A stretch of DNA of 64,000 bases from NCBI GenBank assembly GCA_034509425.1, contig JAVTVJ010000296.1:124001-188000 (forward strand), in the 5' to 3' direction. The translations under genes and the position numbers were made by a program. Numbering within the stretch: the first letter of the stretch is position 1; every line of letters starts with the position of its first letter. Shown here piece by piece: positions 39,330-51,887 of the stretch. The notes beneath the pieces are model-generated. The model did not search any database. It saw only the letters and a list, made by a program, of their open reading frames with translations, and was not told the DNA's origin. This stretch comes from Eopsaltria australis (Eukaryota; Chordata; Aves; Passeriformes; Petroicidae).

Positions 39330-39625
39330 GAAAAGGCCTTTTAGCCACAGACAGGGAGATCAATCTGTTTAGTCTCGAAAGGGAGAGAGTGGGAGGCAAC
39401 TTGATTACACTGTCTTCACATGGAGAAGATAAGGGGCACTTAAAAGGGATTCTTAATCGAGGAGAGCAGCTTAACAAAATGCTCCTGGCTAGAAGCTGGG
39501 TCCAGACCAGTTCCAATTAGAAATGAGACACTTGAAGAAATGAATTTAAAAAAATAAAAGTGTCACCTTTTTAAGTGGTTGTGACCTCTGGGACAGCCTA
39601 CTTGGAAAAGGTGGAGCCTCCAAAC
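39330..39625 (+). mobile_element. old CR1/L3-like LINE remnant
   Basis: Landmarks in order are 'tagaaaaggccttttag', 'atctgtttagtctcgaaag', 'ggcaacttgattaca', 'acatggagaagataagggg', 'attcttaatcgaggagag' and 'tggctagaagctgggtc', followed by 'aaatgagacac'. This is the 3' coding/UTR pattern of older amniote CR1-like LINEs, as seen in turtles and crocodilians, rather than the young avian CR1 tail. It is diverged, with unclear ends, and probably predates bird radiations. Confidence 0.6.
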
Positions 39626-40118
39626 CAAGACTGGAAACTTTCTGACAGTTGCCTTTCTGTCACTCCTTAAGGAGCCCAAGAGGGAAAGTCAGCTAGAATT
39701 CACCAAAAATTTCACCTACCAGCTCCTTCTGAGCTTCTCTAAGCCCCCAAAATAGCTCAATAAAAAAGAAAAGATTAAATATCCCTTGCTAACCATGACA
39801 GTGCAGTGCTATTTTTATCCACATTTAGCTGGGCTTTAGCAGTGCTTGCGCTTCTATCAAAACTGTACTTGAAAAGAAGAGACCACCCAAACCAGCCAGT
39901 CCAATGCCTGTTTCACTGTGTTAATGCCTTACCCCAGCTGGTTCTTATCTGCTGCTGTCACCCCTTTCAGTGTATTTTTGAACTGGAAAAGGAGCTGCCT
40001 TTTGTAAAAAAGATACATTTACAGCCTGCTGCAATTCTGTCCTGCTCCCACCACCCTATAGGCAGGAAGGGCAAAAGGCACAAAGCACAGACATGTATTT
40101 CACTCCATTTATGCCCAT

Positions 40119-40541
40119 TCACAGAATCACAGAATTACTAAGCTTGGAAATGACCTCTAAGACCATCAAATCCAGCCATCAACCTAACACTGATGTGTTC
40201 ACCTCTAAACCTTGACCCTAAGCACCAGAACACGCATTTTTTGAACACTTCCAGGGATGCTGCTTCCTTGAACAGCCTGTTCCAATGTCTGACTACCCTT
40301 TCAGTGAAGAAACTTTTCCTAATATCCATCTAAATCTGCCCTGGCACAACTTGAGGCCGTTTCCTCTTGTTCTGTCGCTTGTTACCTGGGAGCAGAGACC
40401 AACCCCCACCCTGGCTACATCCTCATTTCAGGGAGGTGTAGAGAGTGATGAGGTCTCTTCTCAGCCTCCTTTTCTCCAGCTGAACACCCCCAGTTCTCTC
40501 AGCTGCTCCTTGTAGGACTTGTGCTCCAGAACCTTCATTCC
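40119..40541 (-). mobile_element. CR1 LINE 3' fragment, about 420 bp
   Basis: The plus strand reads 'cacagaatcacagaattact', 'aatgacctctaagaccatc', 'gaacacttccagggatgc', 'gaacagcctgttccaatg', 'cttttcctaatatccatc', 'caacttgaggccgtttcc', 'cgcttgttacctgggagcag', 'ctcagcctccttttctcc' and 'ggacttgtgctccagaacc'. It is a well-preserved reverse-complement CR1 3' end. The open frame on the minus strand (MDIRKSFFTERVVRHWNRL...) is the normal CR1 read-through. Confidence 0.95.
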
Positions 40542-40765
40542 TTCTCATTCCTTCTGTTCAGCAGTGAGCACTGCTGGCGTTCCTCATAGCAGCATCCAGC
40601 ATCACTCAGTACAGAGAGAGGTGCTGCCACCACTCACAGGTCCATGAAAGCTCTGTGTGACCCAGCAGGAACCAGCAGAGCTGCATGGCTGCTCCTCCTG
40701 GCATGTTCCTTCTGTAAGCTGAAAAGAAAATGATGCCATGGGTTTCCAGAGAAATGAAATGCCTC

Positions 40766-40940
40766 AAAGAATCATAGAGTTATTTCGGCTGTAAGGGAAT
40801 TTAAAGACCACCTAATTCCACCCCCCTGCCATCAACAGGGATGCCTTCCAGTATTCCAGGTTGCTCAGAGCCCCATCCAACCTGGCCTTGAACACTCCCA
40901 GGGATGGGGCATCCACAGCTTCTCTGGGCAACCTGAGCAG
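40766..40940 (-). mobile_element. CR1 LINE 3' fragment
   Basis: The plus strand reads 'aagaatcatagagttatttc', 'aatttaaagaccaccta', 'caggttgctcagagcccc', 'atccaacctggccttgaac' and 'actcccagggatggggcatc'. This is the reverse complement of a CR1 3' end. It lies about 225 bp from the preceding copy in the same orientation but is a separate subfamily-like end. Confidence 0.93.
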
Positions 40941-43900
40941 GCAACTGGGCAAACAACTCCAAAACTACGAATGACAGGAGGACACAAGGTATCTAACACA
41001 ACTGGCTCCCTTTCTGCAAGGGTTTCAAAGGGAGTAGTTTGGTGGCTGACCAGTGTCAGATCCCATTAGTGATTCTGAAGCACAATGCTGTGTGATTTAT
41101 TTATCAAAGCTGTTATTTTCAAAGGAGTTTACAGGGAACCCGGTCATCTGGGAGGGGAGGGAGTGAGACACAGGTGCAGCACAAAGAGCTCTCATCGAAA
41201 AAGGCCTTTTCAAAAATTTGAAATTCCATGACAGATTTCTTTAAGAAATCCCCAAAAGCTTTCATCGAAGCAGTTGCAGACTTTCCTGCTCACCTCCTAG
41301 CAAGAAGCACAAACACCAAGGTGCAGAGGGATTTGTGTGCACACACAACCCCTGCAAGCAATGCAGAAGACTTTCTCCATGGAGCACTTTCCTGTGGTTT
41401 TAATCTGGCAGCACTTCCTTGCTTGCTCCTTTGACTTTTCAGGGGACAGCACATACCTTTGTGGGGGGGAAAAAAACAACTTTAAATATCACACGGTAGT
41501 CTGGAAAACAAAAAGCACAATTTTCCACCCCAGGTAGCTTCTACTGGCAAATACATTTCCTCAGGAGTCTGTGGAGCAGAGCCCCAGGTTACAGCAGCCA
41601 CCCCCAGTGATGGAGGTGGCCCTGCTGTCACTCGGTCCCTGCACTGGAGCCCCATTCGTCTTCTCGGCTGCAGGGAACTTCTCCAACAGAGCTGCAGCTG
41701 CTAAAACAAGCACCGGGTGAAGCCTTTTGTATTCTGAGCCATTTGCTGCCCTCTGTAGTCGAAGCAGAGCTTTATTCAATCCATGGCAGGAATATCAGTG
41801 CTTTTAGCTGAATTCCTCCAGCAGCCCTTGGAAGTGTGAGCTAAGGTGGTGTGAGAGAAAGGTGATGGGTCCAAATGGACAAGGAACAAAGTCACTCTGC
41901 CAAGAGGGAGTCTTCACAGCGGCAGTCGTCCCATGAGTTTCCCATCCCTAAGGAAACACTGCCTGAGAGTCAACCATCAAACTCCACAGGCACCACCCTG
42001 CAGTTAAAAAGGAGACAGGCATGGCTTAAGGCAATACCTGTCTTGCTGTTCCTAGTGGCTCTGCTGTGTCTCCAAGCTATAGGAGAAAACAGAATAGAAG
42101 TCTGCAAAGTCTGTGTGAAGCTAAAAAGAAAACCCACAACAGTCTGAGCAGAGAGCCCCGGAGAGGCACAACTCCTCAACACTCTGTAACACATCTGCAG
42201 AGAAAACATTTCCCTTGTCAAGCTCCTGCTGCCCAACTGCACCTTTCACTCCTGAGAGTTAAGCAGGAAGAGGGAGCTCAGCCCATTGCCAGAAACCTGC
42301 AGAAACTGCAGAAACCAGTTCCCAAGGGGACTGAGAAGGGCTTGTGTTTGGAGACCAGAGGGGCCAAGCCTCAGGGAACCACTGAACAACTCAGGCACAA
42401 CACAGAAATAGATGGCTGGGAGTAAATTCAGGAGATCAAGGACCTCTTCATCACCAATGGCCCCAGTATTTAATTTATGAAAGAGGGACCACAGCTCAAA
42501 ACAAACTAAAGCTCCTATTTTCACAGCCCTGCTATCCTGAAAAAAATTCCCTCCCCCTTCCTTCCCAACTCACTGCCTTTATTAGAACTAACCACAAAGC
42601 CTCCAACAGGGGAAAAAACGTTTTCACTGCAAACTGATGAAGTTTACAGCCAGGTTTTCCCAAAAGAAAACAGTTTCTGCTCTTCAGCCTCTCCCAATTA
42701 CTCTGGCACAACACATCTCTCCAAGTGACAGGTGCTCTAGGTTTAGTGTAACCTGCATGGAGTCTGCAGGTAGATGCAGCCCTCCAGTGGCGAAGAGAAA
42801 GACACACAGATATGCATTTTTATTGTGTGTGCATAGAGGCAGAGTTATCATAATGGGCAAAGAATTCTCCTCTCTCTCTGGGTATCCTTTGGGGGAGCCA
42901 ATGCACAGAAAACTGTAACTCCAGATGCAGCTCCAAATGGACAAATGGGCTCCATCCCACAAGGTCCATGGCTCAGGGGCTGGGGACAGACAGAACTCAC
43001 AAAAACTGAGCCACACAAAGCTTCCAGAGGAGCAAGGCTTCTCCATTTGCCACCATGTCTGACCTGGGATGGTGTTTTTCTGCCAAGGAACCCTTTAAAC
43101 CTGGCACAGGGTGTGCCCATCCTAATTCAGGCCCAGTCCTGCCTGCCCCATCTCTTGTGATTCAGATAATGCCCAGACCACCAACTTCATGTTGGACACT
43201 GCCTTTGGGCTATTTCATGCTCAGGCACTCCTAGAAGGCACCACTCCCACTCCACCCTAATTGCAGTCACTCTCCCTTCACCGGTGCAATGATGGTCAGA
43301 CAGCAGACCTGGCACACCTTGGTCACCCAGGGGCCAGGGAAGGTTGTCATTCCCTCACTGCAAGGTCCATTCTTACCTGCACAATTTAGAGATCATTTGC
43401 TGCTGCTTCAGGTCCTTCAAGAAGTGAAGGGGAGAGGGAGCAGGAGCCCAGAAGAGACAATATCATTCACACCTTTTGGCTCTGGCCACTGCTGCTTTAC
43501 TTGATGTGAGCACCTGGGCAGAGCCAGGGTCACACTCCCACCCATCTTCTTACCACTGGAGCAAGAAGGGAATTGTCCCTTGTAAATGAGTTGGAGCAGC
43601 TCCTTGCCCTTTGTCCTGCTCACACCAGATCTCTGCTTCTAAGAGAGCAGAGGAGAGAGTTTACACCAAACTAACAAGATTTGGGCACTCTCTGGGGTCA
43701 AAAGCTAAGGAAAAGCTCAGGATGGTGTCACAAACAGGTACAGAGGCAGCTTTGTTTGGGGGTGGTCTCTGCGTGGGCAGCAGGGTCCTTGGAGCCCCGA
43801 GGCAGCCAGCAGCCACCACTGCAGCCACACCTGGGCTCCCTCAGCTGCTCTGCCCGCCTGCTTTCCCACGCAGCTCCCTGGTAGCATTTTTCCAGCAATC

Positions 43901-46900
43901 CTTCAATGTAGCAGTGCCATCTTCAGGCACAAAGCCTGCCCTGCGCCTCTGGGGGAGGGACAAGGTGTGCTACAGGGCAGGCTCAGCCCCCAGGGCATCA
44001 GAATTTGACTTACCTATTGCCCCGCGTTAGCAGTAGCTTGCCCTCACTTTCCAGGTGGTCCCAGCCGTGAGAAATGCAAATACAAGATCCATGTGGGCTT
44101 TTTCAGCCTCGTGATGAGTCTCTCTCCCAGCGCTTGCAGCACTGATTTTTTTTATCCCAAGTGTAATCAGAGCAGACATCACTGAGCCAGTCCATCAGCC
44201 CCTGGTGATGGCTTCACTCAGACCTATCTCCCAAAACACAAATTACCAGGTAAAACAATCCCAGGAGAAGAGTAACTGCTTGTGAGCAAGTACAAGACTT
44301 CTGGGAGTTGAGACCTTCCAGCCCAGATTTTTTTTTGTCCTAATTCAGGTGTTCCAAAAACAGCCTCTCCATTCTGCAAACCACCTGCCTGAGCAACAGC
44401 CAGACACAGTTTCTGTCTCTCCCCCCAGGACAGACACATTTTCACCTCATCTATCTGCATCTATCTGTGCCCCTAAAGGGCACCAAGATGCCCATTGGCC
44501 TTAGACCCAAAATTTTGCAGAAATAATAGCTATTTACACTAATGCTGTAAGCAAATGAGCCATCTCATTGGGATCACCAGGAGCAGCACTCTGATTCCAT
44601 TATCAAAAGGTGGGATATCACAGGGTGGGATATCACACTCCACACCTGGCCATGCAGGACCTGTATTAATATCTGCTAACTCAGTGCAGAATGTTTAAAT
44701 CCTTATGGCGCAGTCACAGTGGGTGCACTCACAGAGTCCCACCCTGCAATTCCATGTACCTACAAAACCCCAGTGTTTCCCTGGATAGCACCACCTCAAG
44801 ATGCCACCCCTGCCTGCACTGCAGAGCGCTGGGAGAGACCCTGTCTGCCTGGGGCATGGTGCATCCAGCCTTTTGGAATGCTCTCTGTGTGTGGGATTGA
44901 TGATCCCAAAGGGGACAGGTCAGAAAACTCCTGTGGCTCCTCCCAACATCCCAGCAAGGGCTGTGGGCTTGCCGGATGCCCAGGCTGCTGTGGGCTGCCT
45001 TACACAGGCACTGCCAGCCCAGATTCATGGAGCAGCAGGAACAGAACCCAGGGAACCTTGAAATGGGGTGGTCTCAGCACACCTGAAACATTTGCATGGC
45101 CCTGAGCCTCAAACATGGGAGAGCAATAACAGCTTCCCCTTTATGAACAGGTGATTCTGGCACCTTACAGGGAGAAAGACCTTTTCTTTCCCAGCCATCC
45201 TTCCTCTCCCCTGGCAGCAGATGTTACACACAGACCTCCTTGCAGCAAACTGGCGATGATTTCCACTGAGCAGTCCATGTTAGGAAGAAAGACTCCTTCA
45301 ACCAGTAAGAGCTACAATTTGGCACCACTCAGCTCGACTGGGGACAATTTCCCATCAGTGGCACGTCAGCCTGTGGGCAGCCAGGCAGAGCAGACCTCCC
45401 CACTGGACCAGGAGAGCTGGGAGCTGCAGGGCTCTGCACAGCACTCTGCAGCCTGGAGCTCAAAGCATCACCTGGTTTGGCCATCAGCACTGCTTATCTT
45501 GAAGCCTGAATTAATTAAGTCCTGAAATGCACCGAGGGTGGGGTGAAATGGGGAGTTACAGCTCTCAGCTGGGCTCCCTGGGTCCTGTGCCAGCTGCTCC
45601 ATGAATCTGGGATGGCAGTGCCAGGGTAGGGCAGCCCAGCAGCTACTTCAGTTCAAAGTGGCTGTAAAGAGCTAAAAAGGAAATACAGAAAGAGAGCAGA
45701 GCAAGCCCAGGTTGTTCTGATCATGGTATTTTCATCTCCTCCTCTTGCAGCAGAGGAATCGGCATAGACGACCCACCTTCAGTTTGCAGATGAATTCCCT
45801 TCATGGCAGGATGATCCACACAACTTTGAAAATATCCATAGTGGGAAAGTGTTTGCCTGTGTTGGACAACCCAGTGTCTCTGTGCTGGGAGGTGGGAAGC
45901 TGCTCCACTGCCTTTTGTTTCCACACTAAAGCAGTCCTCCCCACAACTGAGCCAAGAAAGCCTCAGCATCTCTTACCAGTGTGCTGAATCCTCAGAGGTG
46001 GCGGCTCCTACCAAAGATCCAGGAGGAATTTTGGCCATTTGAATACATTTGTCTGTGCCAGGGCTGTGTCACCCCAGAGACCCTTGGTCATTCACACAAA
46101 ATATGGGGGGGAAAAACAGGCTAAAACTGCAGACATGCAACAAGAACTCCATTCCTCTAAGTCATGCCCATCCCCAGGCCAAGGTCTGGGTATTGCTTTT
46201 TGGTTAAAAAGAGGAGTGGTCCAGAGACAGATAAAGGACTGAGTCTGATAAGGAACATCCCAGGATTTGGGTGGTGGCTGCTAATCCTGGCAACAACACA
46301 TTCACATGAGGCATGTGGGGGGCTCAGGGTCAGTGGTTTCAGAGCTGCCCTCAGGCTGACACATCCATCTGTTGTCTCCTGAAGCAACACCTTCAGAGGA
46401 GGTGACTGATGTGCTGCTGTGCCTATGGCACCTGATTGGGATGTCCAGTCTTTACACAGCCTGGGTCTGCAGCCCCAGCTGGTACCCAAGTCCTGGCTGG
46501 AGATGAGGAGCTGAAGCACCTGGCTCTAGAAGATATTTCCCTGTGACTGCCTCAAGAGTCTCCTATCCACAGGGAAAATCCCATCCTTTTGTAAATATTC
46601 TTCCTTTTCAGGATCTCTTAACTATTTTCAGTGTTTCACTTCAGCTTCTACAAGAAAATAATCCTGAAGAAAATCCCTGATGATGAGGAAAATGGGGATC
46701 TTTCCATCATAATCAGGATTTTTAGTAAGAAATCCCATTTTTCTGGAATGTTCCAATAGCCAAGCATTTATTTTACCTTTGACCCTTCTTGAGAATCTCG
46801 AACATGCCCTGCAGAACTTCATTAGAAAAGTGGTTCCTTGCAGATTTTTAAATAAAATATGTAAACAAGGAAAATAAGAAGGGTTTTGCAAGTCCATAGG

Positions 46901-47094
46901 CAAGTTGGGATGCAAACAATGGGATCAGGGCAGGACAAGTGAATGACAGAGGAGTTACCCCAGGTTCACCCTCTGATCCAGGTTCCTCAAAGAATCTTTG
47001 GCTGTAAGTTTTTTAGGGGATTGATGGAGTTAGAAACCTTTCTTTGGAAGCATTGCATGTTAACTTGTCAACCAAACACCATACATTCAACAAG
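40941..47094. other. intergenic sequence downstream of the SERTAD4-like gene
   Basis: No recognised exon or transposon. It holds a 15-bp duplication at 44,608-44,637. Locally GC-richer patches (43.6-45.6 kb) have overlapping open frames on both strands without domains. A small open frame with a hydrophobic segment at 41,875-42,147 is discussed separately. Confidence 0.45.
44608..44637. repeat. 15-bp near-perfect tandem duplication
   Basis: The unit (a/g)ggtgggatatcaca occurs twice in succession with one mismatch at the first base. Confidence 0.85.
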
Positions 47095-47122
47095 AGTCCA
47101 TCTGGTTCAATAGAAATAGATC

Positions 47123-47128
47123 TTTATT
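47123..47128 (-). terminator. AATAAA polyadenylation signal candidate
   Basis: On the minus strand the context reads 'gttattaataaagatct'. This is a canonical hexamer in AT-rich surroundings at the edge between the proposed 3' UTR and unannotated DNA. It is a common chance motif, so support comes only from position. Confidence 0.4.
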
Positions 47129-48075
47129 AATAACATGCACATCATACGTATATTTAAAATACATGTACATTTCTTCTACTATTCACTTTAGAAAACAATT
47201 TCATAAAAACCTTCAATCAGGTCCCAGGTAATTTTAAACATTAAAAAGCCTTTTTTTGTTTGTTTGTTTTGTTACAGAACCAGTAGGTATTATTCCAATT
47301 ACTTGGTGTGTAATCACCATGTATTTAACATAATGCAGGCTCATGCATTTCAATAGAAATAGGTGTTCCCTTCTCTGCTTTGTCAGTCGTGTCAAATATA
47401 TGATGAATACACCTGACAACACCTGCCACAGTTGCTGTATGCAGCTGTGACTCACTCCTGGGAGCACTCTACAGGTGGCATTTAAAATCTGGAGACAACT
47501 TTTTTACAACTGAGTTCCTGCGGGGGGCTCCTGGTGCTGCAGGTGGCCCAGAGCCCAGCTACGACAGAAACCAGAAAAACAGAATTTCATGAATGCCAGA
47601 GAGGAAAGCAATCTGAAAAAAGGAAAGAGGGAATTGGCAAATCCCCTCTGTGTTCATGGCAAACTGAGGTCAGGGCTGGGTTCCCCAAGGTCCTGCCAAG
47701 TACCAAATCAGATCTGTAGAGAGTGCACAGATATACCAGCGATGGACGGATTGCGGATTTACAGAACATTTACAAAGGCTCATACGAGGGTGGGACTTTA
47801 AGGCACAAGGGTCCAAATACTCAACACATTCATTGGAAAACAGAAGTTCAATTTACAGTGCAATAGAGATGTACCCAAGAGCTCAAGCGGCAGCTCGGTG
47901 GTCACCGGCACCGGTAACGCGGCGGTGGAGGGGGGTCTCTGCAGCCCCAGCCCTGCACAAGCTCATGCACATGCTGAGCATCAAGCACACGAGGAGCCTC
48001 TTGGGCTCCAGAGACAGGGTCTGAGCCAGGAAAACGGGTGATAACCCAAGCATTTACAGGATCAGGGCCCTAATG

Positions 48076-48196
48076 TCACAGAACCATGGAATCACGGAAT
48101 GGTTTGAGTTGGAAGAGCCAAAGACTATCTGGTTCCAACCCTCCTGGCGTGGGTGGGGACACCTTCACCAGAGCAGCTCAAACTCAGTGTTGGGGT
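48076..48196 (-). mobile_element. CR1 LINE 3' fragment inside the inferred 3' UTR
   Basis: The plus strand reads 'cacagaaccatggaatcacg', 'gaatggtttgagttggaag', 'actatctggttccaaccctc' and 'gtggggacaccttcacc', which is the reverse complement of a CR1 end. The CR1 is therefore in the same orientation as the SERTAD4-like gene and would be part of its transcript if the long 3' UTR is real. Confidence 0.85.
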
Positions 48197-49768
48197 TCTG
48201 CACCAGACCCCATCCACAGCCACACCGTGGCCCCCACAAAGCCACCCCCGTGCACCCTTCACCAGCATGTCCAGCCAGAAAAGCAGCACAAAGAAAACTC
48301 AACTCATAGAAACACTAATTACAGCCAAGTGTGCTGCTCTTCCCGGGTGAAAATGAGTTGTCCTAAACCTGTCATTTTCCAAATGATCAGCTCTCCTCAC
48401 CAAGCCTGTCCTTGTTACCCAGCTCATCTATATTCTCTCTGATGAATATTCTATCTCCAAGGCAACTGAGTCAAAGGGAAGCAAGGACTTTCTTTACATC
48501 CAGTGCAAACATAGCCCATATGTAGGAGTTCCTAATGCAGTCATAATAGAACGTATATATATAAAAATCTATCTCACTGAAAGTTGACCACCTACAGACA
48601 GATTCTCACATCAGAAGCCAGAAGAGCTGAACTGTAGCTACAAACCCAAAAAAAGAAAAATCACTGTGTGTAGCTGTATTAAAATGCTGGTACCCAGTTA
48701 CTTGGCAACTAAATGTTAAAATCAATATAAGTATATAATTCAAAAGGTGTCAAATTAAACATTTTGGGAGTCACTTGCAATGTTATTGCACATTTGTGCT
48801 TCTTTATCACCCCATCAACTATTTTTAAGCACTCAAGTCGAAGTTTTCAGACCCACTTTTCAGCAGCACCAATCACTGGGCAAAGCAGAAGGCAGTAAAA
48901 ACTGAAGCAGACTTAAAGCATTTAGAACAGTGAACTTTTCATCCAATTCCATATCAAAAAGTCAACCATATAAAACCCCTTTTGTTCTCTAGAAAGAAAT
49001 AATCCATTTTAATGGCTCCTGGAGCAAGTGAAAATTTAAAAAAGAGACAATGTGTTTTGCTCAAGAAAACAACACATGAGAAAAACATGAGTAAATTATC
49101 ATCCTCTTTCCTAGGTAGCCCAAGGAGTTTTGTGACCTAATGCAGATTTTTGTCTGTTATATCTGTTCAGTTACCACCATCTCTTATCAGAGAAGCTTTC
49201 AATAGGCAAGAAAGTGTCTGCCTCTTTCATCAGGCAAAGAACCTCTTCAAAGGTGAATCTGACTGGGCCAATGCTTTTTTCAGGTGAGGTTAAAGACTTT
49301 GATCCTACTGAGCTTTTTTCATTTCACTGAAGCGTTTCTAATTTTAAGTTAGAAGTTTTGTTTGTTCAAACCAGAACCGTCCTATGAATACAAAAAGTCA
49401 GTCAGCGAGAGAAAAGAAGCATTTTAGCATTTCCTGTACATGCCAGATCATTATGGAATCAAGTGAAAAAGGACATGAAGAGAAAAAAAAAATGCATAAA
49501 TCAGACCACTTCAGAGTGGAAAATTACATGGTTTGAAGAATCTGAGGACAGGAGCAATTTTCCTTTGCCATTCCCCCAGCCCTGGGGTGGCACGAGGCGT
49601 TCCCAGTGCCTTGGAGGCTGGAAAGCTCCTGGGGGATAATGGCACCTCTCACAACAGCAGATGGGTTTCTCTGCCAGCTCTCACTGGTGGCACTGGGGCT
49701 GTCCTACACCCCTGAGCAGCAGCCTGGGCTCTCCCAGCCCCCTCTTGAGCTGGGCATGGCCCCTTTCC

Positions 49769-49800
49769 ACTGGAGATTTCTCAAACTGGAGATTTCTCAA
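49769..49800. repeat. 16-bp perfect tandem duplication
   Basis: The unit actggagatttctcaa occurs twice without mismatch, in the proposed 3' UTR. Confidence 0.9.
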
Positions 49801-50126
49801 GCCACATTGAAACCATTTCTTAAATCATGCAACTTGACCAGCTGCATGATTTGGGGCTGGTGCAAGCCCAGGGGCAGCAGGAATCAAACCACACATAACC
49901 AGAAAGCTCTGAGGCTGAACTGCACTGGCTGAGGACTGAAAGACACCTTTTTCTAAGTAAATATGACTTGTTTCAAAGCAAAAGCAGAAACCTGAACATT
50001 CATCATGACTAACAGCACCTCCCAAACAGTACTGCCCTGTTTTTTCAGCCTTCCCACAGTATCTGAGATGTTTATATTCTCCAGTTTGCAGGTTATCCTT
50101 GTTTTGAATTACACTGCTGACACAGG

Positions 50127-50157
50127 TTTTTTAATTAAAAAAAAAAAAAAAAAAAAA
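50127..50157. repeat. T6AATTA21 tract with 16-bp palindrome
   Basis: ttttttaattaaaaaa at 50,127-50,142 is a perfect palindrome that runs into a 21-A homopolymer (50,137-50,157). On the minus-strand transcript this would be a U-tract able to fold on the A6 that follows. Confidence 0.85.
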
Positions 50158-51887
50158 TCCGGATTTTACTGCTTCCTTCTGTCTCCTAAACCTGTACTGA
50201 ACTCTAACTACTGATACCAGAGTTAACTTTGTTCTTCACACCTTTTTGCTTTTGCCTTTCTGCCTTTTCTCCAGCACTAACACGTGCCTGGGAGCTGTGA
50301 CGATACGTTTGACACACACGATCAGGATGCTCTGAGCAGGGTGACAGGAGGAATCTGACACAAAAAGCACATTCCTGGCAAGCCACGGTATTTGTTCACA
50401 CTATATAATGCTTCAGAAATAGCATCAGCCACATCTGCAAGAGCAAAGCCTTTTAAAATAAATAAAAAATTAGGTTCTTAGATATATATACTTCTATATC
50501 TGCCTCCAGCTGAGTGTGCGCTATTATTTACTTTGCTTTAAAGCTTTAAAGTGGTGATAGCCAGCGAGGCAAAGCCATTTTCTTCACTGCAAGCCAACAG
50601 ACCTGTAGGACTTTGACAGGCTTTGAACCATCTTGTGTATTTGTTCAGCAGTTCAGGGATGCAGGTCCCCTTTAGGGGAGCTGTGAATGTACCACTAACA
50701 GCTAATTTACAGGCTCGTTAATCACGTTCCCCCTAATTATAGTGCAATCTTTGCTTCTGACCCCATTGCTGGAGCATCATCTCTTCCCTAATGTTACTCT
50801 TTGGTATTTTCACGACGTAGCTTTGGCAGCTCTGAAACTTTCCACTTGTAGTCATCCCGTGTGCTGAACATCCCACACTCCACAGCTTGTGAAATATATA
50901 TATTTACATATTCTAAAGTTAATTCCCAGATTGCAATTAGACATTTCACTTAACCTGAAACATTATTACTAATGCTGAGCAGTTTCATCAGGAGAGCCTC
51001 TGAGGTCTTACCAGCATCTGTCAGATACATTCATTCTCTATCTATTAGAGTTATCATTGTTTTTCTGCCTTTTATAGTCCACATAAAAAGAAATTGCCGT
51101 CTATTCCCTAGCACCAGTGTGAACCTCGGGCCAAACAGCAAATTAGCATGCAAAGAAGTATCAGGGAAACAGCTAGGGAAAGAGGCAAATGAAGTTAAGG
51201 ATACACCGACGATGGGCTGAAGAAACAATCTTTCCTGTGAGTCATTCTGGTTCGTATTAAAATAGCAAAGTAGATACCAGCTAAGAGATAATATAAGTAA
51301 AAGGTGAATGCAATTATTACTTTTTAAAAAAAACCAACCCACAAACCCTTGCAAATCTCAGTATAGAGTGTCTGTAAGTAGCAAGCGAGTTCAGTCTCTG
51401 AAAATCCTAAGCTAAAGACTGATTCCTTTGGCACTGACTCCTTCATGGTCAAAGCAATTCTCAAAGAAACTTTCTGTCTATACCTTTACAGCAGATAACT
51501 TTTGTTTTACTCCTCACTGTTAGACTACTCCACTGCTTGGGGGCTCCCCTTGCACCGGGCACGGCGTAATTTAACTGCAAAAGTGATTTGGAGCATCTGT
51601 ATCTACACACAGGTAACTTTAAGTGCAGCTTTGATTTCTACAAACCGCCTTGCACGCAGTCTCTGCGGGTTAGGACCTCCAAATTCACCTCTCTGTGTGT
51701 ACAGCAAGGTGCTTCACACCGGGGTTTGACAGCAGGGGCTGCAGAGCATTTTCCAAAGCACCTTCCACTCAGCTCCCGGCGCCTCCGCCTCCCATCGCAA
51801 ACACACCCGCAATTAGTGCCTCACCTCAACACCTCGACAAGCAGTCCAAGCATTCAGAAACAAACATCAGTGGGTCTAACAGCTACT

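Larger units (their letters stand above)
47095..51887 (-). other. inferred long 3' UTR of the SERTAD4-like gene
   Basis: Minus-strand sequence downstream of the stop at 51,888-51,890 runs about 4.8 kb, with no recognisable coding exon, to an AATAAA signal (plus-strand tttatt at 47,123-47,128). Cleavage would fall about 10-30 bases further, near 47,095-47,113. Much of it is AT-rich and resembles vertebrate 3' UTR. It contains a Pumilio-type TGTAAATA (plus-strand 50,901-50,908), a 21-A tract at 50,137-50,157 and a CR1 fragment at 48,076-48,196. Earlier polyadenylation is possible, and a separate transcript for the GC-rich patch at 47,880-48,040 cannot be excluded. Confidence 0.45.
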
